In this document: in pieces, positions 33,996 through 47,800 of the stretch
Numbering within the stretch: the stretch's first letter is position 1
Layout of the letters: each line of letters starts with the position of its first letter
Source: Physcomitrium patens
Lineage: Eukaryota > Streptophyta > Bryopsida > Funariales > Funariaceae
Direction of reading: 5' to 3'
Assembly: GCF_000002425.4 (NCBI RefSeq)
Contig: NC_037269.1
Coordinates: 12,646,675 to 12,710,674 of the forward strand
DNA length: 64,000 bases
Made by a program: the position numbers and the translations under genes
Notes under the pieces: generated by a model
The model's database searches: none
What the model was told of the DNA's origin: nothing
What the model saw: the letters and a program-made list of their open reading frames with translations, nothing else

Positions 33996-36014
33996 ATGGA
34001 AGCGGACGAGATACGCTTGGTGTTGGAAAGGGCGTCTGAGCTTCATGCCAAGATTAGTGAGGCCATTGAGCGAGCGTTGAAGTCCGAGTTTATGCGAACG
34101 ACTTGCAGCCGGATGTTCGATTCTAGTTTGTCCTCTGTGAGTGACGCGGGTGAGAAGGATGGCTATGGGAGGTTTGGTGGAGATTGTGGCAAGGCCAGTA
34201 CAGGTGGAGATCAGAATGTGGAGGCAAGGGCTTTAGGCTTGATTCGCGATGCTTTAGAAACGCTTGAAGACCAGCTTGAAGCTTTACAGGTTTTCTGCTC
34301 AGTTCTCACTACCGTGTTTTTTACACTGCACTTTCTTTCATGCGAGACATGCGTGAGTCGTCTCTCGGTCTTCTGGAATTTTACCGGCGACTTTTCATGT
34401 ATTATGTCCGAGCAGGTGCATTTCTCTTGTTTCGTTGGAGTTTTGGAGTCCTTGTTTATTTTCCCAATAACTTAAACTACATATTATTCCTGAGCCGCGG
34501 ATTATTTTGAATGCATGAAGCCCTACAAGGTTATGTCTGCAATTGAGAGATTGGTTTCGACAGTTTGCATGTAACGGCGCTCGACAGTTCTCAGAAGACA
34601 ACTCTCTCCATCTATCCTGTAGTTGAGGTTGAGTTGGTTTTTCTCGTGAGACATTGTTGCCTATAGGATGTCAACGTCAAAAACGTCGTATGATGGCTTT
34701 TCATAGGGACATTGTCAGCACTCCGGAAGAATCGTAGTGGCGAGCACTGAAACCGACCCCAATGCAACGCACAAAACTTGAAAATGACGTACATATTAGA
34801 GCATGAAATCTTCATCGTTCTCTACTGGATGAGGTTTTGTTAATTTTACAGTAGGGTTGATAACTCTTACGCTCTGCAAAGAGTTTGATCCCTTGACAAG
34901 CGTTTGTGGTTTCTATGTGACGTGCCATTCCTAGGAATGGCAAGGATGTCTGTTTGGATTGTAACCCGCGATTATGAAGAGCAAGTCGGACTTTCATTTG
35001 AGGAGCATCACAATGAGATGTTCTTTCGTAATTTGCATAATACAATCAGTAGAAAGGTTTCAAGCTCTCAGACTACAGCTAAGAACATATAGGGTGAATA
35101 CTTCAATGGGTCGAAGGAGCACTATAATGTTATGTCTTGTCAGGTGCTCGTATCGTCATTCAAGAAAGGTCTTCCATATCGTCCATGCTGTTGTAGCTCT
35201 GAACTCTTAAACTTTCCCTTTGACTAAAGCAACTGATTTTGTTTCTCAGTCAACGCAAAGTCACCAGAGAGTCGAAAAGGATGCCATACTTGCAGAACTC
35301 GAAGAAAATCGTCACTTACTCCTTCACAGGTTGAAGAACCATAAAGGGCGAGAATGGGAAGTTGTACATGAAGCCTTAGCATTTGCAGGTGAGCCAATGG
35401 AAGAAAAAGACGATCTTCTCCTTCCGCCGTACTCCAAGCCAGTTTTGGATGCAGCCATTGAAGTGGACGACCAATCATCCAAACATCTCTCTCAACTTAT
35501 TTCGCTGCCTCAAGATCGAGCTGACAAAATGCTAACGCTCTCTAGGGGAAATGAAGTAGATAAGAAAGACGATGGATGTAAGGGCGTACCACTAGACAGA
35601 AATGGCAAACAGGACTCTCAAGAACCAGTCTTAAGTTCGGATCATAAAGTGGTTGCAGTAAGAGGTATTGATTTTGCGGGAGGATTCATGAAGGGTCTAC
35701 GTGGGAGGGTTGGACATGCACTTGCCCATGCTGCAAAGGCCGTCTTAGTGGTGGCGAGTGTGGTTGCCTTCCTAGCATTTACTGAGCATGACCACAGACA
35801 AGTGGAGCAGAAACCACTTCTGGTGCCTCCAACAGTAAAGCCTGTCTTATTACCCGAAAATCATCCAAGGCCACTATCATCTCCAAAATGCTCTTGTGGC
35901 AAGAAACTCGCAGTCTTAGAAGAAGGAAATGCCGAGTGTGCGGTGATGGAGCGATTTGAGCTACCATTTCCCAGGGAAGTCAGGGATCCCAATGTTCTGT
36001 ATGGTCGGGGATGA
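33996..36014 (+). CDS. PDV2: PLASTID DIVISION2-like protein (two exons)
   Basis: Exon 1 at 33996-34289 (98 codons, ending EALQ at CAG|GTTTTC) joins exon 2 at 35250-36014 (CTCAG|TCAACG) in phase 0, giving 352 residues. PDV2 is an outer-envelope plastid protein that recruits the dynamin ARC5 to the division site. Landmarks: N-terminus MEADEIRLVLERASELHAKI, a coiled coil (LETLEDQLEALQ with RVEKDAILAELEENRHLLLH), NHKGREWEVVHEALAFAGE, DDLLLPPYSKP, one membrane span (AAKAVLVVASVVAFLAF), then the intermembrane tail CSCGKKLAVLEEGNAECAV ... VLYGRG. The final glycine is the residue known in Arabidopsis PDV2 to matter for binding ARC6. The linker between LPPY and the membrane span is longer than in Arabidopsis. 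The intron is 960 bases and ends in a pyrimidine-rich tract. Confidence 0.92.
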
Positions 36015-38740
36015 ATGGAAACTCTTCGAGAACAATTCTGAAATCAGGTTGTGGAACCAGGCAGCTTCGAAAATTGAGCAATTCAAATAGCACATATCTT
36101 AATCCGACACTTTTCCAAGTCGATGAGAACCCTGCACACGGTGCGGGTAAATGTTATCGCAATTGTGCGTCTCAAGATGTGTGTATTTATATCCACCAGC
36201 TACAATTTGATTTGATACTTCAAACATGTCTACTAATACTCTTTGAAGCTGATTCTGAGCAGCACGTCAATTGGGCCCATCTTAGCAGTGACTGATATCA
36301 TGGGCAGCAGGGACCAACGATAATAGCATCATATAATAACTACACTGACTGTCAGGTAATTGGTGAAGTTATATGGCATCAAATATAGTACATCGTATTC
36401 GAAGTCTCGCGACTAAACGCTAGCTGGTGACGTAAAATAAGAATTGCTTCAATACTAGAAACTGTGCCATGTGCCAGAACCCAGGAACCCAGGAATTGCT
36501 TGCATGCAAAGCATTGTGCTCCAAAAAGGAAGTTTGAGATTGTTCATAGTTAAGCGAGAGTTTCCTTTCGAAAAGTTTTACTTGTTGCAAGGAATATTCT
36601 GAAAGACCTGGAATATTGAGCTCTTGCGAAACCTCTTTGATGTTTAACTCTCGACTGTCTTTGTTGAATTTCCTGACTAAGATACTGATCGTTTTGGATG
36701 CACTCGGTGACTAATTCACTCCAGCGCGTTGAAGTATTTAACTCTGCAAAACTGATGCAAAAACTGGTCAAATCTTGCTAACGACATTAAAGCATTTTGA
36801 CCGCAATGGAACGTGATCCATTGAGGAGACTGTTTAGGACTTGAAGAATGTGGTGTTGGCTTCTCCGGAAAAGTTTTTGAAACCTAATCGATCCCTGATG
36901 AACATTGTCTCCCGTGACTGCAATGCTCGTGCAATCTATGTAGAAGCTCGAAACTTGAGGAGGATTAAACAACACTTGAGCTTTGGCCGAGGCGAAGCTC
37001 AATGTCCAATGTGTCCTCTTGCTCCCCCATCACTTTATTCAAGCATAGGGGATTTCTTTCAAAGTTCACTGTAGAGCCGGAGTTCCACCATGATTTCTTA
37101 CTCCGTTGACACCCTCTGGAGTGAGACAAAGCTTCACGAACAAAGTTTGGCATGCTCTGGAGTAGAAGCCTGGTGCCAAGGTCCGGCATCCTCTCACACG
37201 AGCTCGAGAAGATAGATTTCTCTAAAGGCGAGGACAGGAAAAGGACTGAATTCGAAATCATTCGATTTGCTCTGGACATGAACGCACGTACCGATTTTGA
37301 AGTTGAAAATTCCAGGTTATGGGAGGGTGTGCAGAGAGGCAACGACACTGATTGTGGCTTCGAGTAGCATTGAACCCACGATAGCTCTGCAACGACTGCA
37401 TCGTTACAACCCACTTTTGGCTCTTCACCAACTCACGCCTGACGCCCGCACGAACTTTGAGGATTCTAAATGGTTGACGATGTCAACAAAAGCATGGTTT
37501 TCTAATCTAAGGTTCCACTCTATTTGTGCATGATTTGAGCTTAAGAGATAATTGACAGGAAAGTACTATTCAGCATCCAGCAAAATATTTGAAGTTTAAT
37601 ACTGGAACTTCCTATGAGAGGTGTTGTTTTGAACGCGTGTCTATCAGTGATCACAGGCCATAATAATCACCTCTTGTCTCCATTACAGAAAAAAAGTATT
37701 CTCGCAGGAAATTTGTTAAATCCCTCAATGTGGATTGCGAGAATGTAACAGTTCCACATTGAATCCTCCCAACTTTGCATCGATACATATTCAAGACTCC
37801 AGAGAATCTGCATTATGCACCCACGAGATTACACTAGAATTCAATTTAGGTTTAATATCAGCGACTCAATTTTGAAGACAATACTAATTCTTTAGCCTCA
37901 CATTGGACCTAAATGAAGTGGACTTTGAACTGAGAAATCCACAAACAGTCATGGTCGTGAAAAAGAGAGAAATTATAACCTTCATGTGAACCATCTCAAC
38001 CGAAATTTGATGTGAACTCAATCTCCATCAATCAACTCAACGTGCAACACAATTTGAGTTGAGACTGGGGTCCAAAACTTCTTTTCAACAGTTGTGCAAT
38101 TGTATCACAGGTTTGTTCCTTACAAGCTTGCAAGTCCGTCTAATCTGAGTCATGCTTGCAAGTGAGCTTTACTCACGTCTAGCATGCCTAGAAAACTCAA
38201 TCCGAGCTTGCTAATCTTATTCCACTTAAGGCTCTCCACTTTTGAATGAAAATGTTATGCTTTAGATTGAGGTGATACTTTGTGCTTGTTTCATAATACT
38301 TAGTCCTTCACTTGATTATGAAATAAAGTAAAGATCACTAACAAAGAGCCTACATTATTTGTACAATTCACATGGAAGAGCTTGCTTTACTTAATTTAAA
38401 TCAAAGTAACACAAGAGATATAAAGATTGACTTCGACTTTATTACAAACTGGAATGAATGAAGAGGCCAACCAAATTCACAAGCTACATTTAGAGATAGA
38501 TTTTATTTGGTTGCATTTCATGCATTGAAATGCATAAGGAAGTGTACATCTTTATTTCAATGAAATGTTTTTACAAGAACAATCATTATATGCATAATTC
38601 AATAGATGTCAAAAACATCTATATTTATTCTAATGTTTACGAGTAGGTAGAAGTAGGTAAAAATAGATAAATTTGATAGTATTTATAAAGAAGTTTCTTA
38701 AAAGCTTTGTAAATGAGGCTTTGCCTTTATAAGTGTCTAT
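36015..38740. other. Intergenic region right of PDV2
   Basis: 36015-37550 has genic base composition and several open frames of 60-149 codons. The longest, on the minus strand at 37414-36965, has no motif I recognise. No splice-supported gene could be built. 37550-38740 becomes AT-richer and holds nothing recognisable. Confidence 0.4.
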
Positions 38741-39236
38741 TATCAAGGACAAGAATTTGATGAAAGCAAATAAATAAGAAAGATTTTTTTCAAAAAAAAA
38801 AAAAAAAAAAAAAAAAAGTATGTATATTAAAAAGAAATTGAAATGGCCATTGCCAAAAAATAAGAAAACTAGAGACTCTTGAAATTAGACTAGAAACAAG
38901 AAAAGAATTGACAAGAGTAAAGAAGGGTTCACTCTTACTTCTATATATATTATCTACATAAAAATTATGTAGCGACATTCTATAGGACCTCTAAAAGACA
39001 TGGGTGCTATATAGTTAACTTATATTGTAAGCTACCAATACATGTGACATGTGGTGAATTTATTGCCCAAGTTTTTAACCTATCAATTAACTACAAATAC
39101 ATGTAAAATCAAAGTAGCATCTATAAAGCTTCTAAGAAGCTTGATTAGAAGATATTATAAAATTAATCTATTTCTACTTACTTCTACCTATTTATATTAC
39201 TAAGATAACAACTATAGTAAATATATATTTGTGACA
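38741..39236 (-). repeat. 3' LTR of element F
   Basis: 496 bases starting TATCAAGGACAAG (TGTCAAGGACAAAG in A) and ending TTTGTGACA, followed by a decayed polypurine tract. It contains a poly-A run of about 27 bases at 38791-38817. Confidence 0.8.
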
Positions 39237-39269
39237 TTACTTCTCCTTCTAAAAACAAGTTTTATAAGG

Positions 39270-39700
39270 AGTGGTGATTATATATCGAAAAAGTTTAAGA
39301 TGTAGCAAATTACATTTCCCACATAATTTGATCTTAGTTTTCTTTGAAGGTAGTTAATAGGTCTTTTTAGCTATTGATAATATCTTATTTTAGGATAGGA
39401 AGAATATCTTATTATTTGATCATTGTTAAAACCTTTATAACTTCTTTCAAACAAAATATTTGTAACATCATTAGAAATTGTTCCTACTTCCAATAAAATC
39501 ACCAAATATCTAGACTTTCTTTCCAAGTAGTGATACCAAACATATTATATCTTGCCATCTATTTGAAGAAGAACATATTATTCTTGAAGGTCTTCATTAC
39601 TATTATATTATCTTGAAGGTTGTAATAATTGTAATATCTCATGTAATAAGTCAATAAATGATGGTTCTTGAGTTGAATCTATTGGCTATTGGTTCTTTAT
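39270..39700 (-). pseudogene. Extra gene remnant of element F
   Basis: The minus strand keeps CCAATAGATTCAACTCAAGA at the start (the PVDSTQEP region; the ATG has become ATA) and parallels the gene at 7474-7052 throughout, with stops. Confidence 0.65.
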
Positions 39701-39779
39701 TTTTTTAATATCAAAATTATATAAAAATTATAAATAAAGATAAAAAACAAAAGGTTTTCTATCATTCATCTTGATTTTG

Positions 39780-41084
39780 ATATTTGTCTTTAATGAAAAG
39801 CATTGACTTTCTCTGCTGTATTTATAAGATTTTTTTATTGGCTCCTATGTACATTTGCTAATATTGTATCTATGCCAATAAATAAGATATTCCAACCTAA
39901 ATTGGTATCGCCTCAAGTCTAAGACTTCTTCCACCTTGAATTCTTTATTATTATCTACTTTTATAAGATGTAATGGTATTTGTCTTCTTTTCAAGATGTT
40001 CATTGTTTTATATGGCTCTAAAAGAAATACATAAAATTTGGGATGGATTTTCATAGACTCTAATAGATGTAATCAATAAGCAACTAAATTGATTTATTTA
40101 CAAATAAGAAATGATCCAAGTCTATGGTAATTCAATTTGTGATAAGGACAAATAGTTTTATTATTATAATGAAGTAACTATATCTTATCACCAACATAGA
40201 AATGAAGTTGTTTCTTACAATATGCATCCATATTACTTTTTTGTTGTTCTCAAGTCTCATTTAGTCATGTCTTTATTGATGTATGTAGCTCAAATAAATA
40301 ATTTGTCAAATCTTTTATTATAAGATTATCAACTTTTGAAAAGTCAAAAATATCAAATTATGGATAATAATTATAATTAATAAATAAAGATATTTGTTAC
40401 ATAGAAGAATGTACAATATTATTATAAGCAAACTATAGCAATGATAAAAGAGTTATCCAATCATCTTATTGGTAGTTGATGGTATGCTTCAAATATTGTT
40501 CAAAAACTTGATTTACATGCTGTATTTGTCCATCAATTTGAGGATGGAAAGACAAAGATAGTTTTATGTCTATCTTTAAAATCTTAAAAAACATTCTCCA
40601 AAATCTTGATATCAATTGAGTTCTCCTATTCAATATAATATCTTTAGACAATCCATGATAGCAATAGATGTTGTTAAGAAAAAACTTAGCTATTTCTTTA
40701 CCTGTAATAGATTTTATATTTAATACAAAATATGTCATCTTGGTGAAATGAACTACTATCATAAATGTAGAGTCATAAAAACTTGGAACTAGAAGATCCA
40801 TAACAAAATCCATAGAAATAGGAGACTATAGTTGTTTTGGAATAGGTAATAGCTAAAAAAGTCTAAAAAATCAATGATAAGGAGTTTTTGATCTTGAACA
40901 AATATCACAAGATTGTATAAAATCTTTAATTGCCTTCCACATTTGGAGCCACCAAAAATTCCTAAATATTAGTTCCAAAGTCTGATTGTATCCAAAATAT
41001 TCTACTACTAGAAAGTCATGATAAGCTTGAAGAATATATAATCAAACTTCATCTTTTAGAACATATAAGTACCAATTGGATAAT
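39780..41084 (-). pseudogene. Integrase and chromodomain remnant of element F
   Basis: 115 codons are open at 40813-40466 (MDFVMDLLVPSFYDSTF ... SRFWRMFFKILKIDIKL, then HPQIDGQI). 69 codons at 40054-39845 cover MKIHPKFYVFLLEPYKT and the chromodomain start (FKVEEVLDLRRYQ, YLIYWHRYDISKCT). It ends at the junction with H. Confidence 0.8.
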
Positions 41085-42391
41085 AAGAGCCAATTCGATC
41101 CAATTTCGAGAATCCAATCTGGGTCTTACTACTGGACTCTTACCCAATATGAGACCTGAATTGGTCTGGCAACCCAATGCAGTCTGATTACGAGAAAATC
41201 CAGGTCTTACTACGGGTCCTCTTACCCAATATGAGACCTGTATTGGTCAGGCAACCCAATGCAGTCTAATTACGGGGAAATCCGGGTCTTACTACTGGAC
41301 TCTTACCCAATATGAGACCTGAATTAGTCGGGCAACCCAATGCAGTCTAGTTACCGGAACATCCAGGTTAATCCGGGTCCTCTTATCCAATATGTGACCT
41401 GCATTGGTCAGGTAATCCAATGCAGTCTAATTATGGGAAAATCCGGGTCTTACTACTAGATTCTTATCCAATATGAGACCTGAATTGGTAGGGCGACTCA
41501 ATGTGGACCTGAGTACGGGGTTTCGATTCTGTTTCAAGCTGTCCTATTCTCTGTTTCAGGGAACGTTGTTTTCGGTAAATGGATCTCTTAAAGGTAAAAA
41601 TGGAGGAGGAAGCTTTGACGGCGAGAGCCAATTTCGGATCTAAGCTCTGACGATGGAAGCCAATTCCGGATCCAAGACGGAAGATTGAAGAAATTCAGAG
41701 GATAAGGTTAGGGGGAGAATAAGTTTTTGAGAGGTTTTTTTTTTCAGATCAGGAGGGGGGGGGGGTTTGGATCGAAGAGCTAACTTCAAGCTCTTTGCAA
41801 GGTTACTAGTTCGGTTTCATTGGAGGTTTTTGAAGATCAAGGGGATTGGAGAGGAGCTTCATGCTTCGGGTCGGGGAAGAAAAGACGGAGAATTGGATTT
41901 TTCTTCTTCATAGAGTTTTGGGAAGACTGAGGCAATCGTTGCTGAAGTCAGTGTTGTAATGGTGAATTGGGATTTTTTTAATGAAGTGGGTTTGATTACT
42001 CTTGACTGTTTTGTGAAATCGAGTTACGTCTGTGATTCAAGGATTAAAAGGGTGTCTATAGGATTGAGTATGTGGAGTGAATGAAATTTATTGGATTAAT
42101 CTAACAAGACAGTTAGTGGATATAAGATCGTAAGTACAAAGTGGTATCGGAGATTAGCAGATTGGGTTGTTCGGGGTTCTCTGTAACGTCTAGAGACCTA
42201 CTGGCTGGGGCAAAAAGGACTTCGACAAGCAGTCGAAGGGCATCCGTATAGATTTACGGTATATTCTTGTAGTCGTTTATATTCCAGCAGTCAAAAACTG
42301 ATAGACTGCTTGACTATTGGCGAATCTCCATACTACCTTCTACAGCCAGACGCGCGGCGCGTTCTCGAGCAGGAAAGCACGTAATACGATA
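41085..42391 (+). repeat. 5' LTR of element H (first 235 bases missing)
   Basis: Matches 48610-49914 closely. It starts at AAGAGCCAATT and ends ATACGATA (ACGACA in the other copy). The 235 bases of the LTR start present at 48375-48609 are absent, so the junction with F at 41084 is a deletion or recombination end. Confidence 0.9.
41117..41518 (+). repeat. Five tandem repeats of about 80 bases in element H LTR
   Basis: Each unit has GGTCTTACTAC, CCCAATATGAGACCTG, ATTGGTC and CCCAATGCAGTCT. The same array is in the 3' LTR at 48642-49040. Its position in the U3 part suggests promoter or enhancer repeats. Each unit carries CCAAT. Confidence 0.85.
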
Positions 42392-42394
42392 AAA

Positions 42395-42412
42395 GTGGTG
42401 AACCCGACGTGA
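42395..42412 (+). promoter_or_regulatory. Probable primer-binding site of element H
   Basis: TGGTGAACCCGACGTGAA begins three to four bases after the LTR end and starts with TGG, as a site pairing with a tRNA 3' CCA does. I could not assign the tRNA. Confidence 0.5.
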
Positions 42413-42461
42413 AAGCTTGAGGTAGAAGGTATTGGATTTCGGTTGATTATATCTTTATTTT

Positions 42462-44618
42462 ATGGAAAACAAAAATAAAAATTTTGAAGGATTTTTGGGA
42501 GGAGTTTCTGGTAGAGGTTCTTCTAAAGGACAAGGTATGCACATGGATCCATCTATTGCTAGTATGTTTCAAGCCTTCTCATTATCAATGCAGCAACAAC
42601 AAAGCAATGATCGAAAGGAAGCTTTGGCAACCAAAGCATTGCAAGCAGTGGTCAATAAAATTGATCAATTTGATGGGAGGAATATTTCAAGGTATTTAAG
42701 ATGTTATGTTCGTGAAATGGAATTAAATCGGGTTTCTGAGAAGAAAATGGTTGAACTATTTGGACTTGCCATGATACCGGAGATAAGAGACCACATTACA
42801 TCGATTACGGATCGTTATGGGAATTCATGGGAGGTTTTTTCACATGCATTGAAAGACGAATATTTCTTAGAAGATGTTGATCGCGTTACTAAGAAGCTGT
42901 TTCTGGAATGGATTGAACGGCCCAATAAGAATTTACAAGCAACAGAGCTACTAAGGGAATTTGAGAGGCAGTACTCTCAATTATCGAAGGTAGAAAAATT
43001 GACATTGGAGCCGAACAAAGTTGATCTATTTCTTCAAGCTGCTGATGGAGAATTGCAAGGGAAATTAGAACTCCTTCTTGAAGACAAAGAAGAAGATGAA
43101 GGATTGACAACGAAGTGGAGGAACGTTGAAGATGCGATGGGGTTGCTTACAAAAAGAGAAAGGAGGAAGGATAGGAGCAATATTCCGAAAACAGTACAAG
43201 CACCCAAAGCTCCAGTATCTACAACACCACCAACAATGCCTACAGTTCAACCTTCGACATCCTTATCAAAGAAAGCAGATATGGGGATGGAAGAAATTAT
43301 ATGAGGAATGCGAGATCTTCAAATCAAATTGGTAATACTTGAAGAGAATACTTCTATAAATAATTCGAAGAATGTTTCAAAACAAGGATATGTACAAAGA
43401 TGCATTTGGTATGATGATGCTTCACACACTAGAAAAGATTGCAATGAATTTAATAATATGATACGGCAGAGAATTATTTGCTGGAAAGATGGGAAGATAG
43501 CATTGAAAAATAGAGAGGATCTTCTTCAAACCAATTTTGGCAAGGGAGGAATGAGAGCATTGGTTCAAGATTACTTAAAAGAGCATGAAACAGCAGCACG
43601 AGAAAGTGCAAGTTATGGTGCTAGAGTAGATGATGACCTTGGTGGAAGTACGAAAACTAGTGAGTTTTGGGCTTCTGCCGTTTCTACAATGCAAGAAGGG
43701 AAATTACCTCGAGAAGCGTTATTGAGAACTGCAGCTACAATACAAGGTAGAACAGGTTGGGAGGATCCTGTTGAGTCTCTTTCAGTTCATGCATATATTG
43801 CTAAGAGCCAAGATGAAGCTTTGATGGAAGAAAAGAGACGAGAAAATTTTGATGATACTAGAGAAGGAAATTCTTCTAAGAGGCAAACTCGAGGAGACAA
43901 GGCTCAGGAGGCAGCTTCACAAGAATTGCCTATAAAGGATACCTCAGCATCATTGGGAGAAAAAACAAAGGAGACAAAAGATAAGGGCAAATCAATTGCT
44001 TATAAGCTACTTTCTGACATTGAAGCGGCAACAAATTTGAAAGGGGTGTTGGAAGAACGTATATTAAACGCTAAGGTGGAATTCACATTGAAAGAAGTCT
44101 TAGGAATTGCAAAGAAGGAGTTTCATGATGTTATCATTGACAGCATTAAGCGAAAGAGGCAATTAATGGGCGAAACTGGAATGAGTCATGTTATTGATGC
44201 AAGAATATGTAGAGATGAAGAAGAGGTTGATATTGGTTACAAGCAACCAACAAATGAAAAGAATGGGTATAATCAACGAGTACGTTTTGAAGATTTTAAT
44301 GACAAGGAAATGGAAACTTTGAGCCATTATACTCGGAAACATTGGGCAAGGGCAACTACTGAGGTATTGGTGAAAGTAGGAGATATAGAAGAATCAATAG
44401 TTGCTTTAGTCGACCATGGTTCTGAAATAAATCTCATGTCTAAAGATCTTTATAAGAAGCAAAAATGGCCAATTGATATGGAACATGGATGGGCAATTCG
44501 AGCGGCTAATAACACACGGGGCAAATTATATGGAGCTTGTCCAGATGTCAAAATTCGGATTGGGATGTTGCGACGGAGCAACATTTCTTTGTTCAAGATA
44601 CAACGTCTTATCCGTTGA
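42462..44618 (+). pseudogene. gag: gag and protease start of element H
   Basis: Open from MENKNKNFEGFLGG at 42462, with one in-frame TGA at 43302-43304, continuing in frame to 44618. Capsid-like region FDGRNISRYLRCYVREMELN. The zinc knuckle near 43410 reads CIWYDDASHTRKDC, where CX2CX4HX4C is expected; the second Cys is Tyr (one G-to-A change). A charged linker follows, then an aspartic protease with LVDHGSEINLMS near 44410. The frame shifts near 44600, and the protease end (PLILGHPHITATWMEI) reads in another frame to 44833. Confidence 0.85.
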
Positions 44619-44839
44619 TTTTAGGACATCCTCATATCACGGCAACATGGATGGAAATAAAAATACTTGACGATGGTTTTGCTTATGCAAGGATATGGAG
44701 CGAAGATGGGAGGAAAGGTGTACAATTTCTAACAGTACATCCTAACCATGAACGGAATCGAGATAGGTTGAGGAAAAAACCATTGCCAAAGATTGTTGAA
44801 GGATTTAAGGATTTTGGAGAGGTACCACTGTAAAGCGAG

Positions 44840-47800
44840 ATTATGGAGGTACAAAAGAGGAGGTACTCTCGCGAGATGAAGGTGCCTTTGATGCGAGTTT
44901 TATTGATATATTAGAGAATGGAAATATTATGTATAAGAAAGTTGATGATTTTAAAAGAAAAAAAAAAAAAAGATTATATGATATTGGAGGACAATTACGC
45001 AAGTTAGGTACATTGCAAGATGATGAGAAGATTTTAGGTGTTTATAAAGAAAATGGACTGGAAGATTCATTGGAATTGATTACATCTATTGGGTTAGGGG
45101 ATAATGATAAGATTGTTGAGATTCATTCAAGAGAGGTTTATACCATGCTTGAATCTTTTTAAGCACCAGAAGTCACTGTAGAGACGAAATATAAAACGGC
45201 AGATAAGAAGGTAAAGCCTGTTGCCGGACCATTACCAGAAGATTCTAAAGAACAAATGGAAGAAGCATCAAAAGAAGCAAGTTTAAGAGATCCAATGAAT
45301 ATTGGACATCAATTTACTAAAGAAACTTTTGAAGAATTGAAGATTGATTCTGATGGTTCTTTATTGCCGGAGGAAATTACTTGCTTCAAAAAGATGTTGG
45401 CTAAACAAGGTAGATCGTTTGCCTTCGAATCTCATGAAATTGGGTGTGTGGATCCAAATATTGTAATACCTATGGTTATCTTCACTGTACCACATGTACC
45501 TTAGAATCTAAGATCGATTTCAGTACCGAGGGCACATTTACCTAAATTGGTTGAACTATTAAAAGAAAAGATAAAGATGAAAATATTCGAACCTTCATTT
45601 GCGCCGTATTCTAGTCGATGGTTTACAGTACCTAAGAAGAATGGGTCACTACGGTTTATTCAAGATATGCAACCGATGAATGCAGTAACTGTCAGAAATG
45701 TAGGAATTGGACCTATTGTGGTTGAATTTGTTGAGGCATTTGCTGAAAGGACGATCTATTCAATGGCTGACTTGTATTTAGGTTATGATCAATTTCAACT
45801 TGCCAAAGGAAGTAGAAATATGACAACAATGAGGACACCACTTGGATTGGTTAGAATGTGCACTCTTCCTCAAGGCGCGACCAACTCAGTTGCGCATATG
45901 ATGAATGGGATGAATAAGGTATTGAGAGATTTTATTCCAGAAAAGACTATGCCTTTTCTGAATGATGTTCTTATAAAAGGGTGCAGAGAAGGAGACAAGG
46001 ATGAAACTTTAAATACGAGGGGGTGTCGCAAATATGTTATTGATCATATACAAGATTGTGAAAAGATTTTAACTCGGCTTGGAGAAGTTCATCTTACATT
46101 ATCGGGTATGAAGTCCGTATTTGGAGTACGAGAGGTTGTAATTGTTGGACATTTATGTGGATCTTATGGAAGAAAACCAGATCCGACTAAAGTTGATGCA
46201 ATTGGAAGGATGAAAGAGGATTGTGATTCTTTAACAAAGGTTCGCAGGTTTTTGGGTGCATGTGTATTTTATCGAATCTGGATCCCTCATTTTGCTCACA
46301 TAGCGGATCCATTATATGAACTATTACGCAAGGGTTACCGATTTAAATGGGAAGAAAGGTATATTCAGGTAATGCAAAGATTGAAGAAATTATTGATGTC
46401 ACCTCCAATATTGAGGAAGGTTGATTATAAGTGCAATAGACCAGTGATTCTTACTGTGGATGCTAGTCCAATTGCCATTAGATGGGCTGTGGGTCAAGAT
46501 GATTCTAGTGGGAATAGATTTGCAGTTCGATTTGGGGCTGAAGTTTTAAGTATTCGTCAGCGTGCATATTCGCAAGTCAAAAGAGAACTTTGGGGGGTCG
46601 TTTTGGCTATGAAAGCTGAAAGGGATTATTTGATTGGGGCAGTAGTAGTAATTGAAACAAATTGCTTGCCATTGCTTGGAATGATTATTAACTGTTCAAC
46701 GCCAGATATTGCAATGTTGAGATAGATTGCTTATATTAAGTCACTAAATCCAGAATTTAAGCATATTACTGGGAAGGACAATTTAGTAGCAGACATGCTA
46801 TCTCAAGCAAGATACGAGAGGGAGGACGAAATGGTTGAAGACATTGATGACGTCGGATTGAAATTCTATTCAATATCAAATCTCAACAGAGAAGACAAGC
46901 TATTTCTTGAAGAAGCTTATGAAGGAGAATTATTGGATATTGGTCATTACTTGAATACCTTGACTAAGCAGGAGAATTGGTCTATAGAAAAATTCAAAAA
47001 AAAAAAAAAAAAAAAAGCATATGGATTTTTACTTCGAAATGGATTCTTATGGAAGAGACCGAAGAAAGGAATTGGGATGCCACAACGAGTGATAGGCAAA
47101 AAGGAAGAAAGACTAAAATTATTAAAGGAGTTTCATGATAGTTTATGGGCAGGGCATAGAGAAATCTGGGCTACTTTTGCTAAACTCAAGGAACGATATT
47201 GGTAGAAAAATATGTATCGAGATGTGCTCTCATTTGTAGAGTCATGTGAAATCTGTCAATCATATTCTAATATCCGACATCGAGATGGTCTTCATCCTAC
47301 GTATCCTTTGGCTATTCATTTTAAATGGGTTGTTGATTTGGTTATTATGCCGGTTGGGTTATGGCAAATGAGATATTTGGTTTTAGCTCGTGAAGATTTA
47401 TCAAATCAAGTAGAAGGAAGAGCATTGAGGACAAAATCTACAGAGGGGATTTGTAGGTTTTTGCTTGAAGATGTCATTTGCCGCTACAGATGCGTAGGAA
47501 AAATCACTGCAGATCATGGAGAATTAAATGCACAAGAAGCTCGTAAGTTCTTTGAAAGATGTGGAGTTAAACTATCACTGACTACTGCTTATAATCCAGA
47601 AGGGAATGCAAAAAGCGAACGCGGTCACCCACTTATTGTGAAAGCATTAATTAAAGCTTGTAATAGAAAAGTTAAAGAGTGGCCACGGCTTTTGTCATTT
47701 GCATTATGGGCTGATCGAACAACACATAGTTCGGTGACAGGATATATGCTAGTAGAACTTATGACAGGTCAAAAACTAATTATGCCGATTGAAGAAAAGG

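Larger units (their letters stand above)
38741..41084 (-). mobile_element. Element F: 3' half of a decayed chromovirus
   Basis: Same family and layout as A: 3' LTR (38741-39236), extra gene remnant, chromodomain and integrase, all on the minus strand. It stops at 41084 where element H begins. A minus-strand gag at 50441-51250 is probably the other end of the same element. Rich in stops. Confidence 0.75.

Noticed and set aside
36965..37414. 149-codon minus-strand frame right of PDV2
   Set aside because: No motif, no paralogue in the window, overlapping open frames on the other strand; not enough for a gene call.
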